A DNA stretch of 64,000 bases, from the NCBI GenBank assembly GCA_944474755.1, contig OX104115.1:62252648-62316647 (forward strand), written 5' to 3'. The notes under the pieces were generated by a model. The model was given only the letters and a program-made list of their open reading frames with translations. It was not told the DNA's origin and did not search any database. A program made the translations under genes and the position numbers. Positions 1 through 9,979 of this stretch are shown one piece after another (position 1 is the first letter of the stretch; every line of letters begins with the position of its first letter). The DNA comes from Limnoperna fortunei (lineage: Eukaryota; Mollusca; Bivalvia; Mytilida; Modiolidae).

Positions 1-1293
1 AAATGTGTATCATATTAAGGTCTTGAAAGGTCACTATAAATGATTTGACTTTTGAAAGAGTTATCTCCCCTGGATCAATTAAATACAGTGTATATAGCGT
101 TATCTCAGTAACTATGACAGATATTTATATGAAACCTTATATCATTAGTCATCATTGACCTTCCTTGACCTTGAAAATGGACACAAGGTCAAAGGTCAAA
201 GGTCAAGGTCACCTGTGTTTCAGTACAGCGACATGTGAATTTTTGTACCTTTGGATTCGCTTTGTATTTTCAGCTTGCTACATGTCGCAATACAATTTGG
301 TGCCAGGCATGGGCAAAAACATGGGGAATTTTAGGGTATTCCGCCAGCCTGCAAAAATAAAGGGGGGGGGGTGTTTCTAAGGGACCCCATAAGAATGTAG
401 TGTGCAGATTTCATCCTAGACCACAGAGAATGGTGAAACAAAATGGACGCCAATTAGTTCGGGGATCGATGTCCTTGAATTGTCGCTACAGTAGAAATCA
501 TTCTGACGAACGATACAAAAATTTCCAGGTCATGAAAGTTGAAGATAGGTTTTTTATGCAAAAATCGCGATTTTCAGAAAAACCATAAATCCTAGCCTTT
601 CGAAAATGGCGCCAATCGATTTAGAATGTCGATTTTACCCCAACCAAGTATCTCGGATGTGCATAAATGTCAACAAAATCGAAAATCGGCAGAAAAAATC
701 AAATGTCGAGACGCAATCGGTACCCCCTAGATTTCAGCGGTTGAATGTTTGTGCATTGATAAATCCTTAAAATATACATCTGAATTATGTCTTCATGAGT
801 TGTTTTAGCTGAAACAAACATGTTTTGTACTTTCATTTATTTTGAAATCACAATAAAGTCCACGCGATGTGTCGTCTGTTCCTTCCTTTTGTTGAAAATC
901 CGTTGCCTTTTACAATGCATTGAACGTAATATTCCAACGTTGATCACAACTGCATAATTGTTGACCTCCTGAGCCGTGATCTTGATGACATTTTTATGTA
1001 TATCGCGATCATATGTAATATGCATCTGCGCAGTATAAAGTCTCTCCCCCCAAAAGAATATAATATACTAAGTCCGCGATAATATACCTCGATATCACGT
1101 GACGATGGACGAAGTAACCAGTCAAATCAAAGCGTTCTATATGTATTTCATAAATAAAAATCAAAGAATTTTCTGTCTTTCTTATTTATTTCATTTGTAA
1201 ATACACGAAAACAATATAAAATGTCTTTGTATTTTAAATGTAGAAAACACATAGAAGGTATATATACGTCAAAATTTGATATGTCATCAACAA

Positions 1294-1365
1294 GCTTCCG
1301 TGGCGCAGTGGATAGAGCGCTGAGCTGGCAATACTGACATCCTGAGTTCGAGACTAGGATGTGAC
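1294..1365 (+). ncRNA. tRNA-like Pol III unit (reference copy)
   Basis: A sharp A box (TGGCGCAGTGG, 1301-1311) and B box (GTTCGAGAC, 1346-1354) at tRNA-like spacing are followed by T5 at 1372-1376, a minimal Pol III stop. The D stem (GCGC with GAGC) pairs at three of four positions. The T stem (CTGAG with CTAGG) pairs at four of five with one wobble. The anticodon stem is poor; in this register the loop would be CTGGCAA (anticodon GGC, Ala). The acceptor stem (GCTTCCG with ATGTGAC) pairs at only about three of seven. So this is a tRNA-derived unit, as in SINE heads, rather than a working tRNA. Transcription is inference. A true tRNA gene is unlikely but needs a covariance-model search. Confidence 0.7.
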
Positions 1366-1371
1366 AAGTCA

Positions 1372-1376
1372 TTTTT
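1372..1376 (+). terminator. T5 run, candidate Pol III terminator
   Basis: Five T, six bases after the tRNA-like body, present after every copy of the unit. The larger T13 run at about 1445-1457 would be a second, stronger stop. Confidence 0.55.
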
Positions 1377-1433
1377 GCATGATTTTCTGCTACGTTTCAC
1401 GTATCTTTTGTGCAGTTATGTACTTTTATATAG

Positions 1434-1457
1434 AAAAAAAAACATTTTTTTTTTTTT
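1434..1457. repeat. A9-C-A-T13 low-complexity inverted block
   Basis: An A run followed by C, A and a T run, able to fold back. Lengths vary between copies (A 8-10, T about 10-14), and this explains most monomer length differences together with the G run. It might be a decayed retroposon tail, since it follows the tRNA-like unit, but no target duplication is apparent. Confidence 0.75.
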
Positions 1458-1536
1458 ACGCTGCGGTGTAAAAAATGTCGCTTGATGTGGAAAACATGAT
1501 TTTTTCTTCCGAAGGAAGAAAGGAACTTTAATTATT

Positions 1537-1566
1537 AAGGCTTTCCACTTTCTAGTGGAAAGACTT
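1537..1566 (+). repeat. 5' head hairpin of A (reference copy)
   Basis: Stem AAGGCTTTCCACT, loop TTCT, return arm AGTGGAAAGACTT. Twelve of 13 positions pair; the mismatch is G1540 against A1563. The same head starts every A copy. The B elements have a fully paired version (loop TTCC). I interpret it as the 5' terminal structure of the mobile element. The 7-bp core TTTCCAC recurs inverted (GTGGAAA) just before the 3' hairpin. Confidence 0.85.
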
Positions 1567-1585
1567 ACTGTTATTAGTCTGTTTC

Positions 1586-1612
1586 TTATTATTATTATTA
1601 TTCTTATTATTC
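1586..1612 (+). repeat. (TTA)n microsatellite, insertion hotspot
   Basis: Five TTA triplets, TTC, two TTA, then TTC. A short internal microsatellite just after the 5' head is typical of Helentron-associated elements (HINE/DINE-1/pearl type). The equivalent tract in A14, A18 and A22 is the exact site of the B insertions, at a different triplet each time. Confidence 0.9.
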
Positions 1613-2034
1613 TTCCGCCAAGTTTTGTTATCCCATTATAAATTTTGTTTCGCGACATGTCGTAAAGACATTTTGTACTTTGAATGTATGAGACATTACG
1701 CATTCGCAGTTAACCCTGTCACACCGAACACTTTTTCTTTACGGAGTTATTTCCCCTGTCATAAAAAGCTTGTGTGCAGATAAACTTTGAAACCGTAAAA
1801 GATTTCGCAATGAAAATTGTTGCAAAATGGTCAGCTATTGATTGCGACAATTTGTTACATATCGCGCAAAGTATTTTGACGACTCCTTGTAGGAGTTATT
1901 TCCCCTTATTTATTGGAAGTACATTTTGTACCATAGTAACTCATGAACCACAGGTGACAGAGACTAGATATTTCACAGTTGGTCATCATTGACCTTGACC
2001 TTGAAAAAGGTCACAAGGTCAAAGGTCAAGGTCA
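1613..2034 (+). repeat. HINE-like module 1 of A
   Basis: Starts CTTCCGCCAAG and ends in a nuclear-receptor-like half-site cluster. It contains two copies of GGAGTTATTTCCCC (near 1743 and 1892). It aligns along its full length with module 1 of the B elements (for example from 49501), with scattered differences. No coding frame is credible here: the 72-aa frame inside it closes at the cluster and resembles nothing I know. Confidence 0.75.
1990..2034. promoter_or_regulatory. AGGTCA/TGACCT cluster 1
   Basis: Two TGACCT motifs are followed by four AGGTCA motifs at 2008, 2016, 2023 and 2029, with spacings of 2, 1 and 0 bases. The pair at 2016/2023 is a perfect DR1 and the pair at 2023/2029 holds TCAAGGTCA, the extended monomer site of SF-1/ERR-type receptors. 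The two arms are near-complementary and could form a hairpin. Receptor binding is inference; only the motifs are seen. Confidence 0.6.
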
Positions 2035-2322
2035 CATTCTAAATTTTGACACTGTGGTGTGTGCGATTCTCCTCCTGAACCATAAGAGATACAGAAATAA
2101 ATCTTTTACCAAAATGTGTATCATATTAAGGTCTTGAAAGGTCACTATAAATGATTTGACTTTTGAAAGAGTTATCTCCCCTGGATCAATTAAATACAGT
2201 GTATATAGCGTTATCTCAGTAACTATGACAGATATTTATATGAAACCTTATATCATTAGTCATCATTGACCTTCCTTGACCTTGAAAATGGACACAAGGT
2301 CAAAGGTCAAAGGTCAAGGTCA
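2035..2322 (+). repeat. HINE-like module 2 of A
   Basis: A second module of about 285 bp built like the first: GAGTTATCTCCCC near 2169, then the AGGTCA cluster. It aligns with module 2 of B (for example 49929-50214). Similarity between A and B stops abruptly at 2323, right after the last AGGTCA. Confidence 0.75.
2267..2322. promoter_or_regulatory. AGGTCA/TGACCT cluster 2
   Basis: Two TGACCT motifs are followed by AGGTCA at 2297, 2304, 2311 and 2317: two consecutive perfect DR1 pairs, then a DR0. In A22 and A24 the first of these four is mutated to AGGACA. Confidence 0.6.
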
Positions 2323-2671
2323 CCTGTGTTTCAGTACAGCGACATGTGAATTTTTGTACCTTTGGATTCGCTTTGTATTTTCAGCTTGCTACATGTCGCA
2401 ATACAATTTGGTGCCAGGCATGGGCAAAAACATGGGGAATTTTAGGGTATTCCGCCAGCCTGCAAAAATAAAGGGGGGGGGGTGTTTCTAAGGGACCCCA
2501 TAAGAATGTAGTGTGCAGATTTCATCCTAGACCACAGAGAATGGTGAAACAAAATGGACGCCAATTAGTTCGGGGATCGATGTCCTTGAATTGTCGCTAC
2601 AGTAGAAATCATTCTGACGAACGATAAAAAAATTTCCAGGTCATGAAAGTTGAAGATAGGTTTTTTATGCA

Positions 2672-2685
2672 AAAATCGCGATTTT
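2672..2685. repeat. 14-bp perfect palindrome AAAATCGCGATTTT
   Basis: A self-complementary sequence inside the A-specific region, present in every A copy with this region (first at 561-574). It could be a binding site for a symmetric dimer or simply chance in AT-rich DNA. No function is claimed. Confidence 0.7.
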
Positions 2686-3404
2686 CAGAAAAACCATAAA
2701 TCCTAGCCTTTCGAAAATGGCGCCAATCGATTTAGAATGTCGATTTTACCCCAACCAAGTATCTCGGATGTGCATAAATGTCAACAAAATCGAAAATCGG
2801 CAGAAAAAATCAAATGTCGAGACGCAATCGGTACCCCCTAGATTTCAGCGGTTGAATGTTTGTGCATTGATAAATCCTTAAAATATACATCTGAATTATG
2901 TCTTCATGAGTTGTTTTAGCTGAAACAAACATGTTTTGTACTTTCATTTATTTTGAAATCACAATAAAGTCCACGCGATGTGTCGTCTGTTCCTTCCTTT
3001 TGTTGAAAATCCGTTGCCTTTTACAATGCATTGAACGTAATATTCCAACGTTGATCACAACTGCATAATTGTTGACCTCCTGAGCCGTGATCTTGATGAC
3101 ATTTTTATGTATATCGCGATCATATGTAATATGCATCTGCGCAGTATAAAGTCTCTCCCCCCAAAAGAATATAATATACTAAGTCCGCGATAATATACCT
3201 CGATATCACGTGACGATGGACGAAGTAACCAGTCAAATCAAAGCGTTCTATATGTATTTCATAAATAAAAATCAAAGAATTTTCTGTCTTTCTTATTTAT
3301 TTCATTTGTAAATACACGAAAACAATATAAAATGTCTTTGTATTTTAAATGTAGAAAACACATAGAAGGTATATATACGTCAAAATTTGATATGTCATCA
3401 ACAA

Positions 3405-3476
3405 GCTTCCGTGGCGCAGTGGATAGAGCGCTGAGCTGGCAATACTGACATCCTGAGTTCGAGACTAGGATGTGAC
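3405..3476 (+). ncRNA. tRNA-like unit of A1
   Basis: A box 3412, B box 3457, T5 at 3483. Same sequence as the reference copy. Confidence 0.68.
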
Positions 3477-3614
3477 AAGTCATTTTTGCATGATTTTCTG
3501 CTACGTTTCACGTATCTTTTGTGCAGTTATGTACTTTTATATAGAAAAAAAAACATTTTTTTTTTTTTACGCTGCGGTGTAAAAAATGTCGCTTGATGTG
3601 GAAAACATGATTTT

Positions 3615-3631
3615 TTCTTCCGAAGGAAGAA
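3615..3631 (+). repeat. 3' terminal hairpin of A (reference copy)
   Basis: TTCTTCC, loop GAA, GGAAGAA: a 7-bp perfect stem, 16 bases from the monomer end. It is preceded by GTGGAAA and followed by GGAACTTTAATTATT, in the same order as the B tail (AAGTGGAAAGCC, hairpin, GAACCTATATTT). A hairpin just inside the 3' end is characteristic of Helitron/Helentron termini, where it is thought to act as the stop signal for rolling-circle transfer. Confidence 0.65.
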
Positions 3632-3647
3632 AGGAACTTTAATTATT

Positions 3648-5758
3648 AAGGCTTTCCACTTTCTAGTGGAAAGACTTACTGTTATTAGTCTGTTTCTTAT
3701 TATTATTATTATTCTTATTATTCTTCCGCCAAGTTTTGTTATCCCATTATAAATTTTGTTTCGCGACATGTCGTAAAGACATTTTGTACTTTGAATGTAT
3801 GAGACATTACGCATTCGCAGTTAACCCTGTCACACCGAACACTTTTTCTTTACGGAGTTATTTCCCCTGTCATAAAAAGCTTGTGTGCAGATAAACTTTG
3901 AAACCGTAAAAGATTTCGCAATGAAAATTGTTGCAAAATGGTCAGCTATTGATTGCGACAATTTGTTACATATCGCGCAAAGTATTTTGACGACTCCTTG
4001 TAGGAGTTATTTCCCCTTATTTATTGGAAGTACATTTTGTACCATAGTAACTCATGAACCACAGGTGACAGAGACTAGATATTTCACAGTTGGTCATCAT
4101 TGACCTTGACCTTGAAAAAGGTCACAAGGTCAAAGGTCAAGGTCACATTCTAAATTTTGACACTGTGGTGTGTGCGATTCTCCTCCTGAACCATAAGAGA
4201 TACAGAAATAAATCTTTTACCAAAATGTGTATCATATTAAGGTCTTGAAAGGTCACTATAAATGATTTGACTTTTGAAAGAGTTATCTCCCCTGGATCAA
4301 TTAAATACAGTGTATATAGCGTTATCTCAGTAACTATGACAGATATTTATATGAAACCTTATATCATTAGTCATCATTGACCTTCCTTGACCTTGCAAAT
4401 GGACACAAGGTCAAAGGTCAAAGGTCAAGGTCACCTGTGTTTCAGTACAGCGACATGTGAATTTTTGTACCTTTGGATTCGCTTTGTATTTTCAGCTTGC
4501 TACATGTCGCAATACAATTTGGTGCCAGGCATGGGCAAAAACATGGGGAATTTTAGGGTATTCCGCCAGCCTGCAAAAATAAAGGGGGGGGGGTGTTTCT
4601 AAGGGACCCCATAAGAATGTAGTGTGCAGATTTCATCCTAGACCACAGAGAATGGTGAAACAAAATGGACGCCAATTAGTTCGGGGATCGATGTCCTTGA
4701 ATTGTCGCTACAGTAGAAATCATTCTGACGAACGATAAAAAAATTTCCAGGTCATGAAAGTTGAAGATAGGTTTTTTATGCAAAAATCGCGATTTTCAGA
4801 AAAACCATAAATCCTAGCCTTTCGAAAATGGCGCCAATCGATTTAGAATGTCGATTTTACCCCAACCAAGTATCTCGGATGTGCATAAATGTCAACAAAA
4901 TCGAAAATCGGCAGAAAAAATCAAATGTCGAGACGCAATCGGTACCCCCTAGATTTCAGCGGTTGAATGTTTGTGCATTGATAAATCCTTAAAATATACA
5001 TCTGAATTATGTCTTCATGAGTTGTTTTAGCTGAAACAAACATGTTTTGTACTTTCATTTATTTTGAAATCACAATAAAGTCCACGCGATGTGTCGTCTG
5101 TTCCTTCCTTTTGTTGAAAATCCGTTGCCTTTTACAATGCATTGAACGTAATATTCCAACGTTGATCACAACTGCATAATTGTTGACCTCCTGAGCCGTG
5201 ATCTTGATGACATTTTTATGTATATCGCGATCATATGTAATATGCATCTGCGCAGTATAAAGTCTCTCCCCCCAAAAGAATATAATATACTAAGTCCGCG
5301 ATAATATACCTCGATATCACGTGACGATGGACGAAGTAACCAGTCAAATCAAAGCGTTCTATATGTATTTCATAAATAAAAATCAAAGAATTTTCTGTCT
5401 TTCTTATTTATTTCATTTGTAAATACACGAAAACAATATAAAATGTCTTTGTATTTTAAATGTAGAAAACACATAGAAGGTATATATACGTCAAAATTTG
5501 ATATGTCATCAACAAGCTTCCGTGGCGCAGTGGATAGAGCGCTGAGCTGGCAATACTGACATCCTGAGTTCGAGACTAGGATGTGACAAGTCATTTTTGC
5601 ATGATTTTCTGCTACGTTTCACGTATCTTTTGTGCAGTTATGTACTTTTATATAGAAAAAAAAACATTTTTTTTTTTTTACGCTGCGGTGTAAAAAATGT
5701 CGCTTGATGTGGAAAACATGATTTTTTCTTCCGAAGGAAGAAAGGAACTTTAATTATT
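3648..5758 (+). repeat. A monomer A2
   Basis: 2111 bp, G10, left subtype. First of six consecutive copies with CTTGCAAATGG instead of CTTGAAAATGG near 4396. Confidence 0.95.
5516..5587 (+). ncRNA. tRNA-like unit of A2
   Basis: A box 5523, B box 5568, T5 at 5594. Confidence 0.68.
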
Positions 5759-7868
5759 AAGGCTTTCCACTTTCTAGTGGAAAGACTTACTGTTATTAGT
5801 CTGTTTCTTATTATTATTATTATTCTTATTATTCTTCCGCCAAGTTTTGTTATCCCATTATAAATTTTGTTTCGCGACATGTCGTAAAGACATTTTGTAC
5901 TTTGAATGTATGAGACATTACGCATTCGCAGTTAACCCTGTCACACCGAACACTTTTTCTTTACGGAGTTATTTCCCCTGTCATAAAAAGCTTGTGTGCA
6001 GATAAACTTTGAAACCGTAAAAGATTTCGCAATGAAAATTGTTGCAAAATGGTCAGCTATTGATTGCGACAATTTGTTACATATCGCGCAAAGTATTTTG
6101 ACGACTCCTTGTAGGAGTTATTTCCCCTTATTTATTGGAAGTACATTTTGTACCATAGTAACTCATGAACCACAGGTGACAGAGACTAGATATTTCACAG
6201 TTGGTCATCATTGACCTTGACCTTGAAAAAGGTCACAAGGTCAAAGGTCAAGGTCACATTCTAAATTTTGACACTGTGGTGTGTGCGATTCTCCTCCTGA
6301 ACCATAAGAGATACAGAAATAAATCTTTTACCAAAATGTGTATCATATTAAGGTCTTGAAAGGTCACTATAAATGATTTGACTTTTGAAAGAGTTATCTC
6401 CCCTGGATCAATTAAATACAGTGTATATAGCGTTATCTCAGTAACTATGACAGATATTTATATGAAACCTTATATCATTAGTCATCATTGACCTTCCTTG
6501 ACCTTGCAAATGGACACAAGGTCAAAGGTCAAAGGTCAAGGTCACCTGTGTTTCAGTACAGCGACATGTGAATTTTTGTACCTTTGGATTCGCTTTGTAT
6601 TTTCAGCTTGCTACATGTCGCAATACAATTTGGTGCCAGGCATGGGCAAAAACATGGGGAATTTTAGGGTATTCCGCCAGCCTGCAAAAATAAAGGGGGG
6701 GGGGTGTTTCTAAGGGACCCCATAAGAATGTAGTGTGCAGATTTCATCCTAGACCACAGAGAATGGTGAAACAAAATGGACGCCAATTAGTTCGGGGATC
6801 GATGTCCTTGAATTGTCGCTACAGTAGAAATCATTCTGACGAACGATAAAAAAATTTCCAGGTCATGAAAGTTGAAGATAGGTTTTTTATGCAAAAATCG
6901 CGATTTTCAGAAAAACCATAAATCCTAGCCTTTCGAAAATGGCGCCAATCGATTTAGAATGTCGATTTTACCCCAACCAAGTATCTCGGATGTGCATAAA
7001 TGTCAACAAAATCGAAAATCGGCAGAAAAAATCAAATGTCGAGACGCAATCGGTACCCCCTAGATTTCAGCGGTTGAATGTTTGTGCATTGATAAATCCT
7101 TAAAATATACATCTGAATTATGTCTTCATGAGTTGTTTTAGCTGAAACAAACATGTTTTGTACTTTCATTTATTTTGAAATCACAATAAAGTCCACGCGA
7201 TGTGTCGTCTGTTCCTTCCTTTTGTTGAAAATCCGTTGCCTTTTACAATGCATTGAACGTAATATTCCAACGTTGATCACAACTGCATAATTGTTGACCT
7301 CCTGAGCCGTGATCTTGATGACATTTTTATGTATATCGCGATCATATGTAATATGCATCTGCGCAGTATAAAGTCTCTCCCCCCAAAAGAATATAATATA
7401 CTAAGTCCGCGATAATATACCTCGATATCACGTGACGATGGACGAAGTAACCAGTCAAATCAAAGCGTTCTATATGTATTTCATAAATAAAAATCAAAGA
7501 ATTTTCTGTCTTTCTTATTTATTTCATTTGTAAATACACGAAAACAATATAAAATGTCTTTGTATTTTAAATGTAGAAAACACATAGAAGGTATATATAC
7601 GTCAAAATTTGATATGTCATCAACAAGCTTCCGTGGCGCAGTGGATAGAGCGCTGAGCTGGCAATACTGACATCCTGAGTTCGAGACTAGGATGTGACAA
7701 GTCATTTTTGCATGATTTTCTGCTACGTTTCACGTATCTTTTGTGCAGTTATGTACTTTTATATAGAAAAAAAACATTTTTTTTTTTTTACGCTGCGGTG
7801 TAAAAAATGTCGCTTGATGTGGAAAACATGATTTTTTCTTCCGAAGGAAGAAAGGAACTTTAATTATT
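5759..7868 (+). repeat. A monomer A3
   Basis: 2110 bp; the A run before the T run is 8 instead of 9. G10, CTTGCAAATGG variant. Confidence 0.95.
7627..7698 (+). ncRNA. tRNA-like unit of A3
   Basis: A box 7634, B box 7679, T5 at 7705. Confidence 0.68.
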
Positions 7869-9979
7869 AAGGCTTTCCACTTTCTAGTGGAAAGACTTAC
7901 TGTTATTAGTCTGTTTCTTATTATTATTATTATTCTTATTATTCTTCCGCCAAGTTTTGTTATCCCATTATAAATTTTGTTTCGCGACATGTCGTAAAGA
8001 CATTTTGTACTTTGAATGTATGAGACATTACGCATTCGCAGTTAACCCTGTCACACCGAACACTTTTTCTTTACGGAGTTATTTCCCCTGTCATAAAAAG
8101 CTTGTGTGCAGATAAACTTTGAAACCGTAAAAGATTTCGCAATGAAAATTGTTGCAAAATGGTCAGCTATTGATTGCGACAATTTGTTACATATCGCGCA
8201 AAGTATTTTGACGACTCCTTGTAGGAGTTATTTCCCCTTATTTATTGGAAGTACATTTTGTACCATAGTAACTCATGAACCACAGGTGACAGAGACTAGA
8301 TATTTCACAGTTGGTCATCATTGACCTTGACCTTGAAAAAGGTCACAAGGTCAAAGGTCAAGGTCACATTCTAAATTTTGACACTGTGGTGTGTGCGATT
8401 CTCCTCCTGAACCATAAGAGATACAGAAATAAATCTTTTACCAAAATGTGTATCATATTAAGGTCTTGAAAGGTCACTATAAATGATTTGACTTTTGAAA
8501 GAGTTATCTCCCTTGGATCAATTAAATACAGTGTATATAGCGTTATCTCAGTAACTATGACAGATATTTATATGAAACCTTATATCATTAGTCATCATTG
8601 ACCTTCCTTGACCTTGCAAATGGACACAAGGTCAAAGGTCAAAGGTCAAGGTCACCTGTGTTTCAGTACAGCGACATGTGAATTTTTGTACCTTTGGATT
8701 CGCTTTGTATTTTCAGCTTGCTACATGTCGCAATACAATTTGGTGCCAGGCATGGGCAAAAACATGGGGAATTTTAGGGTATTCCGCCAGCCTGCAAAAA
8801 TAAAGGGGGGGGGGTGTTTCTAAGGGACCCCATAAGAATGTAGTGTGCAGATTTCATCCTAGACCACAGAGAATGGTGAAACAAAATGGACGCCAATTAG
8901 TTCGGGGATCGATGTCCTTGAATTGTCGCTACAGTAGAAATCATTCTGACGAACGATAAAAAAATTTCCAGGTCATGAAAGTTGAAGATAGGTTTTTTAT
9001 GCAAAAATCGCGATTTTCAGAAAAACCATAAATCCTAGCCTTTCGAAAATGGCGCCAATCGATTTAGAATGTCGATTTTACCCCAACCAAGTATCTCGGA
9101 TGTGCATAAATGTCAACAAAATCGAAAATCGGCAGAAAAAATCAAATGTCGAGACGCAATCGGTACCCCCTAGATTTCAGCGGTTGAATGTTTGTGCATT
9201 GATAAATCCTTAAAATATACATCTGAATTATGTCTTCATGAGTTGTTTTAGCTGAAACAAACATGTTTTGTACTTTCATTTATTTTGAAATCACAATAAA
9301 GTCCACGCGATGTGTCGTCTGTTCCTTCCTTTTGTTGAAAATCCGTTGCCTTTTACAATGCATTGAACGTAATATTCCAACGTTGATCACAACTGCATAA
9401 TTGTTGACCTCCTGAGCCGTGATCTTGATGACATTTTTATGTATATCGCGATCATATGTAATATGCATCTGCGCAGTATAAAGTCTCTCCCCCCAAAAGA
9501 ATATAATATACTAAGTCCGCGATAATATACCTCGATATCACGTGACGATGGACGAAGTAACCAGTCAAATCAAAGCGTTCTATATGTATTTCATAAATAA
9601 AAATCAAAGAATTTTCTGTCTTTCTTATTTATTTCATTTGTAAATACACGAAAACAATATAAAATGTCTTTGTATTTTAAATGTAGAAAACACATAGAAG
9701 GTATATATACGTCAAAATTTGATATGTCATCAACAAGCTTCCGTGGCGCAGTGGATAGAGCGCTGAGCTGGCAATACTGACATCCTGAGTTCGAGACTAG
9801 GATGTGACAAGTCATTTTTGCATGATTTTCTGCTACGTTTCACGTATCTTTTGTGCAGTTATGTACTTTTATATAGAAAAAAAAACATTTTTTTTTTTTT
9901 ACGCTGCGGTGTAAAAAATGTCGCTTGATGTGGAAAACATGATTTTTTCTTCCGAAGGAAGAAAGGAACTTTAATTATT
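7869..9979 (+). repeat. A monomer A4
   Basis: 2111 bp, G10, CTTGCAAATGG variant. Private C-to-T change at 8513 (TCTCCCTTGG). Confidence 0.95.
9737..9808 (+). ncRNA. tRNA-like unit of A4
   Basis: A box 9744, B box 9789, T5 at 9815. Confidence 0.68.

Larger units (their letters stand above)
1..1536 (+). repeat. A monomer A0, 3' part
   Basis: The window opens at about base 576 of the monomer, inside module 2. This is left subtype (ATGG at the site near 1106). It carries ATACAAAA near 516, as do A23 and A25-A27 at the far right end, whereas its neighbours have ATAAAAAA. The G run is 10 long. Its 3' end (hairpin 1504-1520, then GGAACTTTAATTATT) abuts the head of A1 with no spacer. Confidence 0.95.
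2324..3594 (+). other. A-specific region with no counterpart in B
   Basis: About 1.27 kb that replaces modules 3 and 4 of the B-type element. By eye it holds a G10 run (near 2475-2484), an AAAATCGCGATTTT palindrome, a TATAAA at 3145-3150, a TCACGTGA palindrome (E-box core) at 3206-3213, the tRNA-like unit, and the A/T-run block. The longest frames (62, 74 and 95 aa on the minus strand) are AT-driven and show no domain, signal peptide or motif. The 74-aa one is simply the antisense of the tRNA-like unit. I see it as captured non-coding DNA, but the source is unknown. Confidence 0.6.
1537..3647 (+). repeat. A monomer A1 (reference unit, 2111 bp)
   Basis: This is the first complete copy, used here as the map for all others. 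In order it holds: head hairpin 1537-1566; TTA microsatellite 1586-1612; module 1 ending in an AGGTCA cluster at 1990-2034; module 2 ending at 2267-2322; an A-specific region 2324-3594 with a G10 run, the palindrome at 2672-2685 and a tRNA-like unit at 3405-3476; an A-run/T-run block near 3545-3570; and a 3' hairpin at 3615-3631. Head, microsatellite and both modules resemble the B elements; the A-specific region does not. No transposase, Rep or helicase frame is present, so as a transposon it would be non-autonomous. Confidence 0.95.

Noticed and set aside
504..540. Possible hammerhead ribozyme core (CTGACGA followed downstream by GAAA)
   Set aside because: Hammerheads do occur in some animal satellites, but the sequence between the two motifs forms no convincing stem II and no stem III is visible. 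No CTGATGA core was found on either strand.
837..1025. 62-codon minus-strand frame repeated in nearly every monomer
   Set aside because: Its conservation equals that of surrounding non-coding sequence, so it reflects monomer identity. No motif, and no evidence of selection on codons.
1034..1039. TATAAA as a Pol II promoter
   Set aside because: A lone TATA-like hexamer in AT-rich DNA with no gene downstream; insufficient support.
1294..1365. Functional tRNA-Ala(GGC) gene
   Set aside because: The acceptor stem pairs at only about three of seven positions and the anticodon stem is poor, so I call it tRNA-like only.
1148..1372. 74-codon minus-strand frame identical in all copies
   Set aside because: It reads antisense through the tRNA-like unit; the apparent conservation is that of the RNA unit and the satellite.
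1294..1457. A complete SINE (tRNA head to A/T tail) inserted in the A monomer
   Set aside because: The order fits loosely, but there is no recognisable central SINE domain, no clean A-tail and no target duplication, so I keep only the tRNA-like unit.
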